The notes beneath the pieces were generated by a model. That model was not told the DNA's origin, did not search any database, and worked only from the letters and a program-made list of their open reading frames with translations. Position numbers and translations under genes: made by a program. Of a stretch of 41,987 nucleotides of DNA, positions 34,287 to 41,987 are shown one piece after another (position 1 is the first letter of the stretch; each line of letters starts with the position of its first letter). This DNA is from Knoellia aerolata DSM 18566. GTDB taxonomy: Bacteria > Actinomycetota > Actinomycetes > Actinomycetales > Dermatophilaceae. The stretch is from positions 1-41,987 of the forward strand of contig NZ_AVPL01000030.1 of NCBI RefSeq assembly GCF_000768695.1, read 5' to 3'.

Positions 34287-35318
34287 CTAGGCCGAGGTGA
34301 GTGGCGACCGCGCCTCGAGGTAATCCTGGATGGGCGTGAAGTCTGTGTAGCGCTCGTGGAACTCGCGCTTCCAGTCATCGTGGCCGGCCACAGTGCTCAC
34401 GACGTCGTCGATGGCGCAGAAGCGCAGGGTGCCTGCATGGCCCTCAGCGAGTTGGGCGGCCACCGTGCGGACCACCGCCTTGGCGCTCTCATCTTGACGG
34501 CAGGCGACTACGACTTCAGTGAACTCTTCGTAGAGTCGCCCGCCCATGCTGTCCGTGACTAGCTCGTGGGTTCGTTGTGCGAGCAGCTGGTTGTACCAGA
34601 ACTGCAGGTTCTTTCGGTGTTCGATGAGTCTGGATTCGGCCCCAGTCAGCCACGCTCGGAGCCGGGTTTCTCTCGCGTACTTGTCGCGGGCAGCGCTTCC
34701 CTCCGGCGGGATCTTCAGACCCTTGGCGAGATCCTCGTGGTACTTGGTTTCGATGCCGATGAACCCCTTGGACTCGCCTGGGAGTGTGTACTCGACGAAC
34801 GCGTCGAAGGCTGACCCGCCAAGCGGGGCCGCACCTAGCTCCGACACCGAAGGCGAGTACTCCAACCGGATTCGGGAGACCGAGACTGCCCGGGCCGCGT
34901 AGAGGCGTACCCACGGCAGGAGTGCATTCGCGTCTACCTGGCTGAGGTACCCGAAGAGGTTGAAGCATAGGGGTTGCGAAGACAGGAGATTCCGGCGAAG
35001 CCGATCCTCATAGATGATTCCTGCACCGGCGGTGAGCTCTGACTTCGCCACGTCGTAGGCGTCGATTGATGCGGGCCACATCAGGTTGGGGGCAAAGCCA
35101 GCCACGGTCGCCGGCAGCATTGAGACCACGAGGGGGTTGTGTGAACGCGGGGGCTTGTCGAGTTTGAGTGGAGGGTGCAGGACTCCAGCCTCACGAATGC
35201 CCCGACACGCTTGCCGCCACCACGCCTGCTGCAGACGAAGACCCGCCTGCAGCGGATTGTCGGAGCTCACCCGCCAAGACGGATCATGCCAAGGGGCGGT
35301 GGGATCGGCAGGGGCCAT
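34287..35318 (-). CDS. PD-(D/E)XK nuclease-like protein (PGN_0703-like)
   Basis: 343 residues. Recognised by YEDRLRRNLLSSQPLCFNLFGYL (E105 onward) followed by the nuclease core FDAFVEY (D172) and GFIGIETKYHEDL (E190, K192), a D...ExK arrangement of the PD-(D/E)XK fold. The C-terminal third (FWYNQLLAQR...) is helical. Relatives are uncharacterised and lie in variable genome islands. Its neighbours, a YobI-like NTPase and a DUF429 gene, suggest defence cargo. ATG at 35318; no strong ribosome site was seen. Confidence 0.72.
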   Translation of the reverse strand: MAPADPTAPWHDPSWRVSSDNPLQAGLRLQQAWWRQACRGIREAGVLHPPLKLDKPPRSHNPLVVSMLPATVAGFAPNLMWPASIDAYDVAKSELTAGAGIIYEDRLRRNLLSSQPLCFNLFGYLSQVDANALLPWVRLYAARAVSVSRIRLEYSPSVSELGAAPLGGSAFDAFVEYTLPGESKGFIGIETKYHEDLAKGLKIPPEGSAARDKYARETRLRAWLTGAESRLIEHRKNLQFWYNQLLAQRTHELVTDSMGGRLYEEFTEVVVACRQDESAKAVVRTVAAQLAEGHAGTLRFCAIDDVVSTVAGHDDWKREFHERYTDFTPIQDYLEARSPLTSA

Positions 35319-35427
35319 ACAGAAGGTATATCCCGACGCGTCCGCTATCGCTGCTGCCAGCGCTTGAGGCGAGCACCGTCCCGTGCCCTCCTGGCGGCGG
35401 TGTGACGCAGGTTTGGATCAACCGAGT

Positions 35428-35450
35428 GGCGCCGTCGTAGGGGCGGCGCC
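35428..35450. terminator. 7-bp GC hairpin after the YobI locus
   Basis: GGCGCCG (35428-35434) pairs with CGGCGCC (35444-35450) around a 9-nt loop. It lies between the end of the YobI-like locus and the next leftward gene. There is no T run, so efficiency is uncertain. Confidence 0.4.
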
Positions 35451-35512
35451 TCTTCAAGACATTTTGATCGTCAAGCTCCCGGTCGCGGCGGAGCCTCCGC
35501 GTCGAGCGGACG

Positions 35513-36409
35513 TCAGTTCACGGTCACGCTGTACCGGCGCTTGGGGATGCGCGGGTAACCACGACTGATGCGGTTCTCGGAGTAGAGAATCCTCAGCAGC
35601 CTGTCGTGGATGTCGTCGAAGTTGAACTCGAAAGAGTCCCCCGGGTTGGTGATGCGGTTGTACGGGCCCCCGAGGTGCTTGAACGTCTCGATAACGTGGT
35701 CCGCAACGGCGGCCGGTGAGGCTGCGTCTAGAAGGCGCAGCATCCGAGCCACGTCTTGGTCGTTGTGACCGTCACCGACGCGGGCGATGCGGACGACCAC
35801 GGCGGGATCGAGAGCGACCGCGTGCTTGTCAGCGTACTTAGCCACGGCCTTCAGCGCGGCCCAGTCGTCCTCGGAAACGTACGAGTTCACGTTCCTGAGG
35901 ACCTCGCCGGCCACCTTCGCCGCCGTCCCGGCGTCGCTGAGCGCGTCGGCGACCATGCCGTCGAGCAGCTCGGGGCTCAGGAACGACTCGATGCGGCCGG
36001 AAACCTTGATGGCTGGGCCGAGAGCGGCCCATCCGCCGAGTCGTACACACGCGAAGGTCACCTCGTCATCGGCGACGAGGTCGGCCGCGAGCAGCAGGGC
36101 GAACAGGTCGCTGGCCTCGCAGCCGATGTCGTCGACCACTAGTGGCGTCGCCGGCTCCAGCGAAGTCGCCAGATCGACGCGAACCTGCGTGGCGAGGGTG
36201 CTGGCGTTCAGGACGGCGACCGCAGCGTCCTGTCGGTCGAGTTCGCTTCCGTCGGCGTCGGTGCTGTCCCCGTCCTCATCGACGTACACGCGACCTGCCT
36301 TCTCCAGCAAGCCGCCCAAGTGCTCGTCGAGGTCGCCGCCCCGAGCCGCGCGGTACCTCTCGAGGTTGGCCAGGGAGGCACGGAACAAATTGGCGGCCGC
36401 GAGCGCCGA
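35513..36409 (-). pseudogene. C-terminal part of the YobI-like NTPase, cut off by a stop codon
   Basis: This frame continues exactly in phase from the 1097-residue ORF upstream; only the TGA at 36410-36412 separates them. The first seven codons after the stop read SALAAAN, followed by a possible TTG start at 36388 (LFRASLANLERYRAARGG). The rest is a helical repeat-like region ending with SFEFNFDDIHDRLLRIL, which resembles the C-terminus of full-length YobI proteins. With readthrough or repair the protein would be about 1396 residues. Translation from TTG is possible but no ribosome site is evident. Confidence 0.7.
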
Positions 36410-39400
36410 TCACGTTGAGTCCGGCGCGTCCTGCAGTTGATGGAGCGTCGCTGTCGGCGCGGTATGCGCCAGTAGTGCGGCCACCTCACCTGAGCCTGGG
36501 TCTGCTACCTCCCCGTCCTCGAAGTCGGCGACAAGGTCCTCCAGCACGGCGACGAGGGTCTCGGCCGTGTTAACCGCATAGTCGGTGCGCTCGTCGTTCT
36601 TAACGGCGCCGAGGTAGGACGACAGACCCTGGCAGCAGCGCTTGTAGACGTCGCGGCGCCCCCGGACCGCTTCTAGCGGCAAACCCTCGTCGTCGCTGAG
36701 ACCGAGCGCCGTGCGTAGGTTCTCAGCGGTGAGCTTGTAGCGGTCTCCCGCCACAGCACGCTCGCGAACGTCGGGACGCAGAGGCCGAAGCTGGGCAAAG
36801 AGGACCTTCGTGCGTTGCAGCAGCGTGTCGATGCGCTCCAGCGGCCGTTCGGACGACTGTCCCTCGGTCCGCCCGGGCACGTCGTCGCTCTCGCCGAGCG
36901 GCTCCTCGCCGCACAGCCAGCGCATGTCGCGGTAGTGGGTTTCGAAGAAGGCGCGGACCTCATCATCGAGCTCGTAGGTTGCGTGCGTGTCGAAGCCGCC
37001 CACCGCCGCGTTGACCAGCGAGGCGCGCGCAGCCGTAGGGACACCATCATCACTGACGAGGTAGGTGTATACGTCCCGCCACCGGCATGCGGCCAGAAGC
37101 GAAGCAAGCTTTTCGCCCTCGGCGCGCTCCGAGGTGAAGTACGCGGACAAGAACTCGCGGGGCTCTTCACTCGCCCAACTGGCGATGAGTTGTCCAGCCA
37201 CAACACGAGCCGCAGCCCGGTCAGTGGTGAGCAGGTGATTTACGATGTCGATATTCCAGGCGGCCACTGACTCGAGCAGTTCCTCGCCGGCATCCTGCGC
37301 CTCGGCAAGTAGGTTCGCGACAGCCCCCTCGTTGTCGCCCACGCGGTGCCTGCTGAGGTCGTAGTCGATGGACATGACGTTCGGCTGTACGTGCTGGACC
37401 ATGAAATTGGCGACGTCAACGCCGGTGAAGTTCCCGTAGAACTGTGCCGCGTAAAGCGAGAAGTTCCGGTCGATGTACCCGCGTCGGACGAGCTCCGCGG
37501 CAAGCTTCGACTTCAGAGTTGCGGCCACCAGCTGTGCGAACGTCTGTGGCTGCTCCGGCTTTGGCCGCGGCAGCAGACGCAGGGCCTCGCCGTCGGTAGG
37601 AGTGAGGGTGAACTGCGACGCCTTGACCAAGTCCTCGAACGTGGCACGGCGCAGCAGGTCGATCTCCGCCTCTATGTCGGCCAGCGGTCGCGCAGCATTC
37701 GCCTCGTCGAACTCGGTCCACCGGTGCGCTTGGAGCGCGTCGGGTACGAACGTGGTAAGCCAGTTCGCGTCGAGGGTGGCGACGTTGCGATGCTGGTTGC
37801 TGGTCTCGCTGTTCATAACCGCGATGGTGAACGACCGGGCCTCCGCGACGGCGGCCCAGAACTCGTAGGTGGGCAAGTCCTTCGGCGAGTAAAACGTCGA
37901 GCCGACGCCGAAGCGCAGCACCGTCCAGCCGTAGGGGTTGTTGGTCTTGAGCAGCAAAGCGGCGTAGTCGCTGAGGAGCTCTCCCATGCGTTCGGCATCC
38001 CGGTCCCGGGTCCGCACCCGCTGCTCCTCGGACTCCAGGTCGCGCTTGCGCCGGTGGAGTCCAGCGATGTTCTCGCGGACCAGTCGCTGCGCGAGGTCGT
38101 AGAGCCGGTCAAGGTCGCTGTCGCGCCGGGTGATGTTCTCGAAGTCCTCGAGGTGAAAGTTCTTGTAGACAACCAACGCGAACAGGTGGGTGGCGTCCAG
38201 ATCGGGCGCGGTCTTCGTAGGCTCGACCGGCTGCAGGAGACGCTCGGAGAAGATCAGGTACTCGTTGCACATGTTGCGCATCAGGCGCATGTCCGTGCAG
38301 TGCCGTGCAACCGTGTTCACCAGCCGCCGTTCGATTCCGGCCACGCCGCGTTCCTCGAGCAGGCCAGCGAGCAGGTCTCGGGCGTTGCGGTGGGAGATGA
38401 ACGGCACCAAGGGGATGACGACGTCGAAGAACTTGGTCCTGTTCGCACGCTGAGTCTCCGCAGCAGCCTCATCGAGCTCGGAGACCCGGGCACCGCCCGG
38501 CGTCGAGTGCGGCTCCGATTTCGCAGTCGAGTCTGGGTCCTGGGCCTTCCCGTTGGGGTCGCTGTTCTCGGTCTCGCGCCCCTTGTTGGCAGGGCTGGCG
38601 TCGATCTTGCTGAAGACGCTGTCGCGCACCGCGTAGATGAACCGCAACGGTTCACTCTGAGGCGACCCGGTCGCACCCGGGTCCCGGCGCCGTTTTGGGG
38701 TGTTGTTCAACAGCACGTTCAGCTCTCGCAGAGCCTCGAAAATGTAGGGGTCCTCGAACCGGTCGAGGTCCTCGAAAACGACGAAGTCCTTCGCCTCGTG
38801 ATCGAAGTAGTGGACGATCTCGTCGATGTACTTGTCGAAGAACGTCTTCGGCGCTGCAGTCAACGTGAGCGCTGCCCCGCCCGCCGACACGTCGGAGACG
38901 CTAAAGCGGTCATAGGTCAGCATCCGGACCACGCTGCCCAGACCCGTCACCAGGACCGTTGCCCCCAACCACACGAGAACCCGCCAAAACACCGCTGCGT
39001 CGCTGCCTGGCCACTTCATGTGCGGCAGAACACCGAACAGGTACGCGAGCACGCCCAACGGGACTACAACGAGCGCGGACTGCAACCAAGCCTGACGCCA
39101 GCTCAGGACCGCGATCTTGTTGAAGCGCGAGTTCCTCCCAACCTTGGAAGAAGCGCCGTACAGCAGCTGCTTGACAATCTCCTTCTGGATTCGGTTCGTC
39201 GTGCTCTCGCCCTCCTCACCCGGAGCAAGGGTCGAGATTGCGAGCCGCAACACCTTCTTTCCGCGCTTGCGCGCGAACTCATCCAGCACGCTCGACTTGC
39301 CCGCGCCGTAGCGACCAGTCACGGCGACGTTCCGGTTGTCGGGATCCTTTACGGCCTCTTCGAGGCGTCGCAGGTAGGTCCCGTGCTGTGCCTCCACGTA

Positions 39401-39703
39401 CCTCGGAGTCAGCGATTCGAGACGCATGTCAGCGAAAGTCGGTTCTGCTCCGTCGTCCTGGACCTCGGTGTCCGGTGACCGGTCCGCCGTGTTTTCCGAT
39501 GCGGTTGACCCGGCGGCGCGCCTCCCTCCGTCCACGAGGATTCCCTGCGGAACCGTGTGAACAGGTTCGGGACGGATCGTGGTCCGAGGCTTCGCGGCAC
39601 CCTTTGCCTCGCCACTCTCCTGTGCTGTGTTCGTCACCGCGTCCCCTCCGTGTCCGTCCGCTTCTGCACTTGAGACCGAGTTCGGACCCGCAGCGTCCGG
39701 CAT
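36410..39703 (-). CDS. YobI-like P-loop NTPase, C-terminally truncated by TGA
   Basis: 1097 residues before the stop. The first 90 are low-complexity; the family-like part starts at MRLESLTPRYVEAQHG (residue 93, an alternative start at 39427). Walker A is TGRYGAGKSS (129-138), two membrane helices follow at about 205-225 and 240-260, and Walker B is VVFEDLDRF (about 312). After a charged insertion (about 365-420) comes a long helical region. YobI-like proteins are large KAP/STAND-style NTPases of unknown function, suspected in defence. The TGA removes about 290 residues. It is the first gene of the leftward cargo block. Confidence 0.8.
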   Translation of the reverse strand: MPDAAGPNSVSSAEADGHGGDAVTNTAQESGEAKGAAKPRTTIRPEPVHTVPQGILVDGGRRAAGSTASENTADRSPDTEVQDDGAEPTFADMRLESLTPRYVEAQHGTYLRRLEEAVKDPDNRNVAVTGRYGAGKSSVLDEFARKRGKKVLRLAISTLAPGEEGESTTNRIQKEIVKQLLYGASSKVGRNSRFNKIAVLSWRQAWLQSALVVVPLGVLAYLFGVLPHMKWPGSDAAVFWRVLVWLGATVLVTGLGSVVRMLTYDRFSVSDVSAGGAALTLTAAPKTFFDKYIDEIVHYFDHEAKDFVVFEDLDRFEDPYIFEALRELNVLLNNTPKRRRDPGATGSPQSEPLRFIYAVRDSVFSKIDASPANKGRETENSDPNGKAQDPDSTAKSEPHSTPGGARVSELDEAAAETQRANRTKFFDVVIPLVPFISHRNARDLLAGLLEERGVAGIERRLVNTVARHCTDMRLMRNMCNEYLIFSERLLQPVEPTKTAPDLDATHLFALVVYKNFHLEDFENITRRDSDLDRLYDLAQRLVRENIAGLHRRKRDLESEEQRVRTRDRDAERMGELLSDYAALLLKTNNPYGWTVLRFGVGSTFYSPKDLPTYEFWAAVAEARSFTIAVMNSETSNQHRNVATLDANWLTTFVPDALQAHRWTEFDEANAARPLADIEAEIDLLRRATFEDLVKASQFTLTPTDGEALRLLPRPKPEQPQTFAQLVAATLKSKLAAELVRRGYIDRNFSLYAAQFYGNFTGVDVANFMVQHVQPNVMSIDYDLSRHRVGDNEGAVANLLAEAQDAGEELLESVAAWNIDIVNHLLTTDRAAARVVAGQLIASWASEEPREFLSAYFTSERAEGEKLASLLAACRWRDVYTYLVSDDGVPTAARASLVNAAVGGFDTHATYELDDEVRAFFETHYRDMRWLCGEEPLGESDDVPGRTEGQSSERPLERIDTLLQRTKVLFAQLRPLRPDVRERAVAGDRYKLTAENLRTALGLSDDEGLPLEAVRGRRDVYKRCCQGLSSYLGAVKNDERTDYAVNTAETLVAVLEDLVADFEDGEVADPGSGEVAALLAHTAPTATLHQLQDAPDST

Positions 39704-40104
39704 GCATGGCTGGACGGTCGCGCGTCCTCCACCCCGGAAATCCTGGCTGGGTCCGATTTCTGCTCGTGGCCGTCACAGTAACCGCGACCGCCGACACCAA
39801 GGCAGGTTTCCCACATCCCCTCGGGGTGCACTCCAGGCACTGCCGCACTGGCCGTGCCGAGAGGCCGCTGCTGCCTGATTCGACCGGAGTGTCGTGTCCA
39901 GCGCCAGCGCCAGCACCACGCGCTCGCGTGGGAGCTCTGCAGCCCAAGGTGGGCAAGGGCGTCGCGCACCCTAGGCCACATCACTCTGGGCGAAGTGGGG
40001 CATGCCAACAACTGCTGCCCCGACTGCGGCCTCACTCTGGGTGCCCCGCTCTCACGGTGTCCTCCCCATAGCGCGACATCGTGTCGCGCGGGGAGGTCGA
40101 ACCG
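39704..40104. other. intergenic region with a palindrome before the primase operon
   Basis: About 400 nt. A frame from GTG at 39854 to 40108 encodes 84 residues with CCPDCG and a later CPPH, and its stop overlaps the ATG at 40105; it could be a small zinc-binding protein but its composition looks random. The promoters of the YobI gene and the primase operon should lie here. Confidence 0.4.
40071..40089. promoter_or_regulatory. perfect 19-bp palindrome before a ribosome site
   Basis: GCGCGACA-TCG-TGTCGCGC lies 1-2 nt before the GGGGAGG ribosome site of the 40105 gene. It may be a repressor operator, or an RNA hairpin that influences access to that site. Confidence 0.45.
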
Positions 40105-40746
40105 ATGAGCTGCACCACGGACGGGGACCCCGCCACCGAGAACTCGAAGCAAGAGGACCTCGAGTCCCTCGCCCTGCGGATGGCCATCAACAATCACGCC
40201 CTGATCGAGAGGGAGAGTGATTCGCCCTACCTCGAAGGACGTCGCAACGCCTTCCTTCTGATGGCCGTAGCCGTCGAGACCCAAGACGAACCCACCCTCA
40301 GCCGCACCGTGACGCAGCTCCGCCATGCACTGGACGGTGGTGCCACCGAAGTCGAAGAGCTGCGCGACATCATCACCAGATCAACTGGTCGGCCCCCCAC
40401 CCCAACGCCCACTCTCGAATGGGTGGGCCCCAGGGCCTTCCACGCCCGCCACGGCGACCGAGGCCTCGACGAGGACTTCGGCATGCGCTGGGGCGCCAAG
40501 CACGACGTCCGCATCTCCTTCAAACGCCACCCCGGCGCCACCGAGGGCCTGCTCTACGCCTATGACAAGACGTGGGACACCTACGCCGTCATCGCCGTCA
40601 CGACCAGCCGCTCCCTGGTCCAGCAGACCTACCGTCGAGCCCTCGCCACCAACCCGGACATGACCGCCGAGCACTTCGCCCGCCACCACCACACCATCAC
40701 CGCCGTCGCGCGCACGACGGCCCTAGCACGGGCGGTATCGCTGTGA
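40105..40746 (+). CDS. uncharacterised ICE protein upstream of primase
   Basis: 213 residues, no family recognised. The N-terminal half is helical and acidic (LESLALRMAINNHALIERESDSPYLEGRRNAFLLM); the C-terminal half has FHARHGDRGLDEDFGMRWG, VRISFKRHPGATEGLLYAYD and a His-rich HFARHHHTITAV. The size and place next to the primase gene suggest a replication or maintenance accessory. GGGAGG precedes the ATG; the stop overlaps the primase GTG by 4 nt. Confidence 0.65.
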   Translation: MSCTTDGDPATENSKQEDLESLALRMAINNHALIERESDSPYLEGRRNAFLLMAVAVETQDEPTLSRTVTQLRHALDGGATEVEELRDIITRSTGRPPTPTPTLEWVGPRAFHARHGDRGLDEDFGMRWGAKHDVRISFKRHPGATEGLLYAYDKTWDTYAVIAVTTSRSLVQQTYRRALATNPDMTAEHFARHHHTITAVARTTALARAVSL

Positions 40747-41951
40747 CTGCCACCGGCACCATCGACGTCGCCGACGTCCGTGCCCGCCACCGCATCGAGG
40801 ATGTGGTCGCCGCCTCCGGAGTCGAACTCCGTCCCACCGGCAAGTCCCTCCTGGGCTGCTGCCCGCTCCACGAGGACCACACCGCGTCCCTGTCCGTCGG
40901 CGGCATCCCCGACCGGTTCCACTGCTTCGGCTGCGGCGCCTCCGGAGACGTCATCGAATACGTCGCCCGCCTGCGCAACCTCACGTTCCGAGACGCCGTC
41001 GCCTACCTCGAGAACGACCACGACCTCGGTATGTCGTCCGCTCGCCGAGCGCCCGCCTCTCCCTTGCCGCAGCCGCCCACCATTGACGTCGTCCCGGAGC
41101 GGGCGTGGGAGATCAACGAGCTGGCGTGGCAACGCTGGACCCGGCCGGTCAACCACGAGTTCGCTCTCTCCTGGCTGCGGAACCACCGCGGACTCGACGT
41201 CGCCCCGGTCGAGGCAGCACTCGAGTCCCACGTCGTCGGGCACACCGGCGCCGAATGGGCCACGACGACCCGCCACCTCAGCCGCGCCGGCGTGAGCGAC
41301 GACGAGTTGCTGGCTCTCGACCTGTCGCAGCGCACCCGTCGAGACACGCTCATCGACACCCTGCGCGGACGGCTGGTCGTCCCGGTTCGCGACTCCGAGG
41401 GTCATCTGACCGGGTTCATCGGCCGCCAGACTCTCGAGACCTCCCGTGGGCCACGTTACCGAAACCCCACGCGCACAGCCGTGTTCGACAAGTCGACCAT
41501 GCTCTTCACGCTCGTGTCCCACCCCAGCCCGCCGGCGCACGCTGTCGTCGTCGAAGGACCCTTAGACGTCCTCGCCGTTGCGGCTGCGGGAGTGTCGACC
41601 AGCCTCCCCGTCGTGGCCGTGTCCACCGGCGGCACCAGCGTCAGCCGCGACCAAGCCCGCCAGGTCTCGGCCTTGTCGTCGCAGCGGGCGTACCTCGCCC
41701 TCGACGGCGACGCTGCCGGACGCGACGGCGCGACCCGATGGGTCGACCTGCTGTACCGGCAGCTCCATCACCCCATCGCCGTCGCGGACCTTCCCGCCGG
41801 TCGGGATCCCGCCGACTGGATCGCCGAACACGGTCCCAGCGCGCTCCGCAGCCTGCTCACCCAAGCCCGCCACCCGGCATACGAACTCGCACAGCTGGCC
41901 CCCCGCGGACCGGCAGCCGCGCCGGCGACCGCGTTCACCCCTCACCTGTGA
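40743..41951 (+). CDS. DnaG-like primase (CHC2 zinc finger and Toprim)
   Basis: 402 residues from a GTG overlapping the preceding stop. The CHC2 zinc finger is CPLH (C40, H43) with FHCFGCGASGD (C61, C64). The middle has the primase core region with GRLVVPVRDSEGHLTGFIGR. The Toprim motifs are VVVEGPLDVLAV (about 260-271) and YLALDGDAAGRDGA (about 317-330). It is shorter than chromosomal DnaG (about 600) and lacks a helicase-binding C-terminus, as in mobile-element primases. It would prime synthesis of the transferred strand or of the excised circle. Confidence 0.9.
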   Translation: MTATGTIDVADVRARHRIEDVVAASGVELRPTGKSLLGCCPLHEDHTASLSVGGIPDRFHCFGCGASGDVIEYVARLRNLTFRDAVAYLENDHDLGMSSARRAPASPLPQPPTIDVVPERAWEINELAWQRWTRPVNHEFALSWLRNHRGLDVAPVEAALESHVVGHTGAEWATTTRHLSRAGVSDDELLALDLSQRTRRDTLIDTLRGRLVVPVRDSEGHLTGFIGRQTLETSRGPRYRNPTRTAVFDKSTMLFTLVSHPSPPAHAVVVEGPLDVLAVAAAGVSTSLPVVAVSTGGTSVSRDQARQVSALSSQRAYLALDGDAAGRDGATRWVDLLYRQLHHPIAVADLPAGRDPADWIAEHGPSALRSLLTQARHPAYELAQLAPRGPAAAPATAFTPHL

Positions 41952-41964
41952 AGAAAGCACCTCC

Positions 41965-41987
41965 ATGACCATGACCGCCCGAGCCCA
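41965..41987 (+). CDS. start of a further gene, cut by the window edge
   Basis: ATG at 41965 opens a frame MTMTARA in phase to the edge, 13 nt after the primase stop, with a GA-rich stretch upstream. Too short to identify; probably the next gene of the same operon. Confidence 0.35.

Noticed and set aside
37346-39478. A 710-codon open frame on the plus strand
   Set aside because: It is antisense to the YobI-like NTPase, which carries Walker motifs; no recognisable domain in the mirror frame.
39854-40108. An 84-codon ORF with CxxC-like pairs before the 40105 gene
   Set aside because: Kept only as a note: no ribosome site and the pattern of Cys, Arg and Pro looks random, although its stop overlaps the next start.

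Overview
The window is high-GC actinobacterial DNA with GTG starts, long overlapping GC-rich reading frames, AGGAGG/GGAG ribosome sites and actinobacterial-type tRNAs. The chromosomal genes (oligoribonuclease, PrsW, CopC-like, tRNA-His, tRNA-Lys) fit a member of the Micrococcales, perhaps an Intrasporangiaceae-like organism. That placement is an inference from protein style, not a database result.

Positions 1-6740 are ordinary chromosome: a terpenoid-cyclase-like protein, an alpha/beta hydrolase, a 4'-phosphopantetheinyl transferase, an M20 amidohydrolase coupled to a PrsW-type membrane protease, oligoribonuclease, tRNA-His, a CopC-domain protein and tRNA-Lys(CTT). From the 3' end of tRNA-Lys to the right edge the window is one integrative and conjugative element (ICE), whose far end lies outside. 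Its left end carries a tyrosine integrase whose 3' end faces the tRNA, and an excisionase. The integrase is unusual in having an XRE-type helix-turn-helix inserted in its catalytic domain.

The ICE backbone is: MobF relaxase (13.4-16.4 kb), small accessory proteins, a peptidoglycan hydrolase (21.8-22.8 kb), and a type IV secretion operon of DUF6112 (VirB2-like), a conjugal transfer protein, a VirB6/TrbL-like protein, SCO6880 and a VirB4-like ATPase, then a VirD4-type coupling protein (25.1-32.9 kb) and a CHC2/Toprim primase at the right edge. Two perfect DnaA-box 9-mers inside a repeated 12-mer lie just upstream of 20391.

Three blocks of cargo interrupt the backbone. Block A (8.9-13.1 kb) is a defence-like module: DUF5131 three-Cys protein, its partner TcmP, a DUF262-HNH protein and an EcoRI-family adenine methyltransferase. 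It is bracketed by two tRNA-like remnants with hairpins. Block B (18.2-20.1 kb) holds an HD-domain protein and an XRE sensor-Nudix pair. Block C (33.4-39.7 kb) holds a frameshifted DUF429 gene, a PD-(D/E)XK-like nuclease and a very large YobI-like P-loop NTPase cut by a single in-frame TGA. Smaller insertions are a GIY-YIG nuclease gene between the VirB4-like and VirD4 genes, and a reverse-oriented two-gene membrane protein cassette (22.9-24.2 kb).

The best candidates for under-described biology are the HTH-bearing integrase, the four-gene block A, the interrupted YobI locus and the two tRNA-like sequences inside the ICE. All functions come from recognising families by eye; no searches were run.
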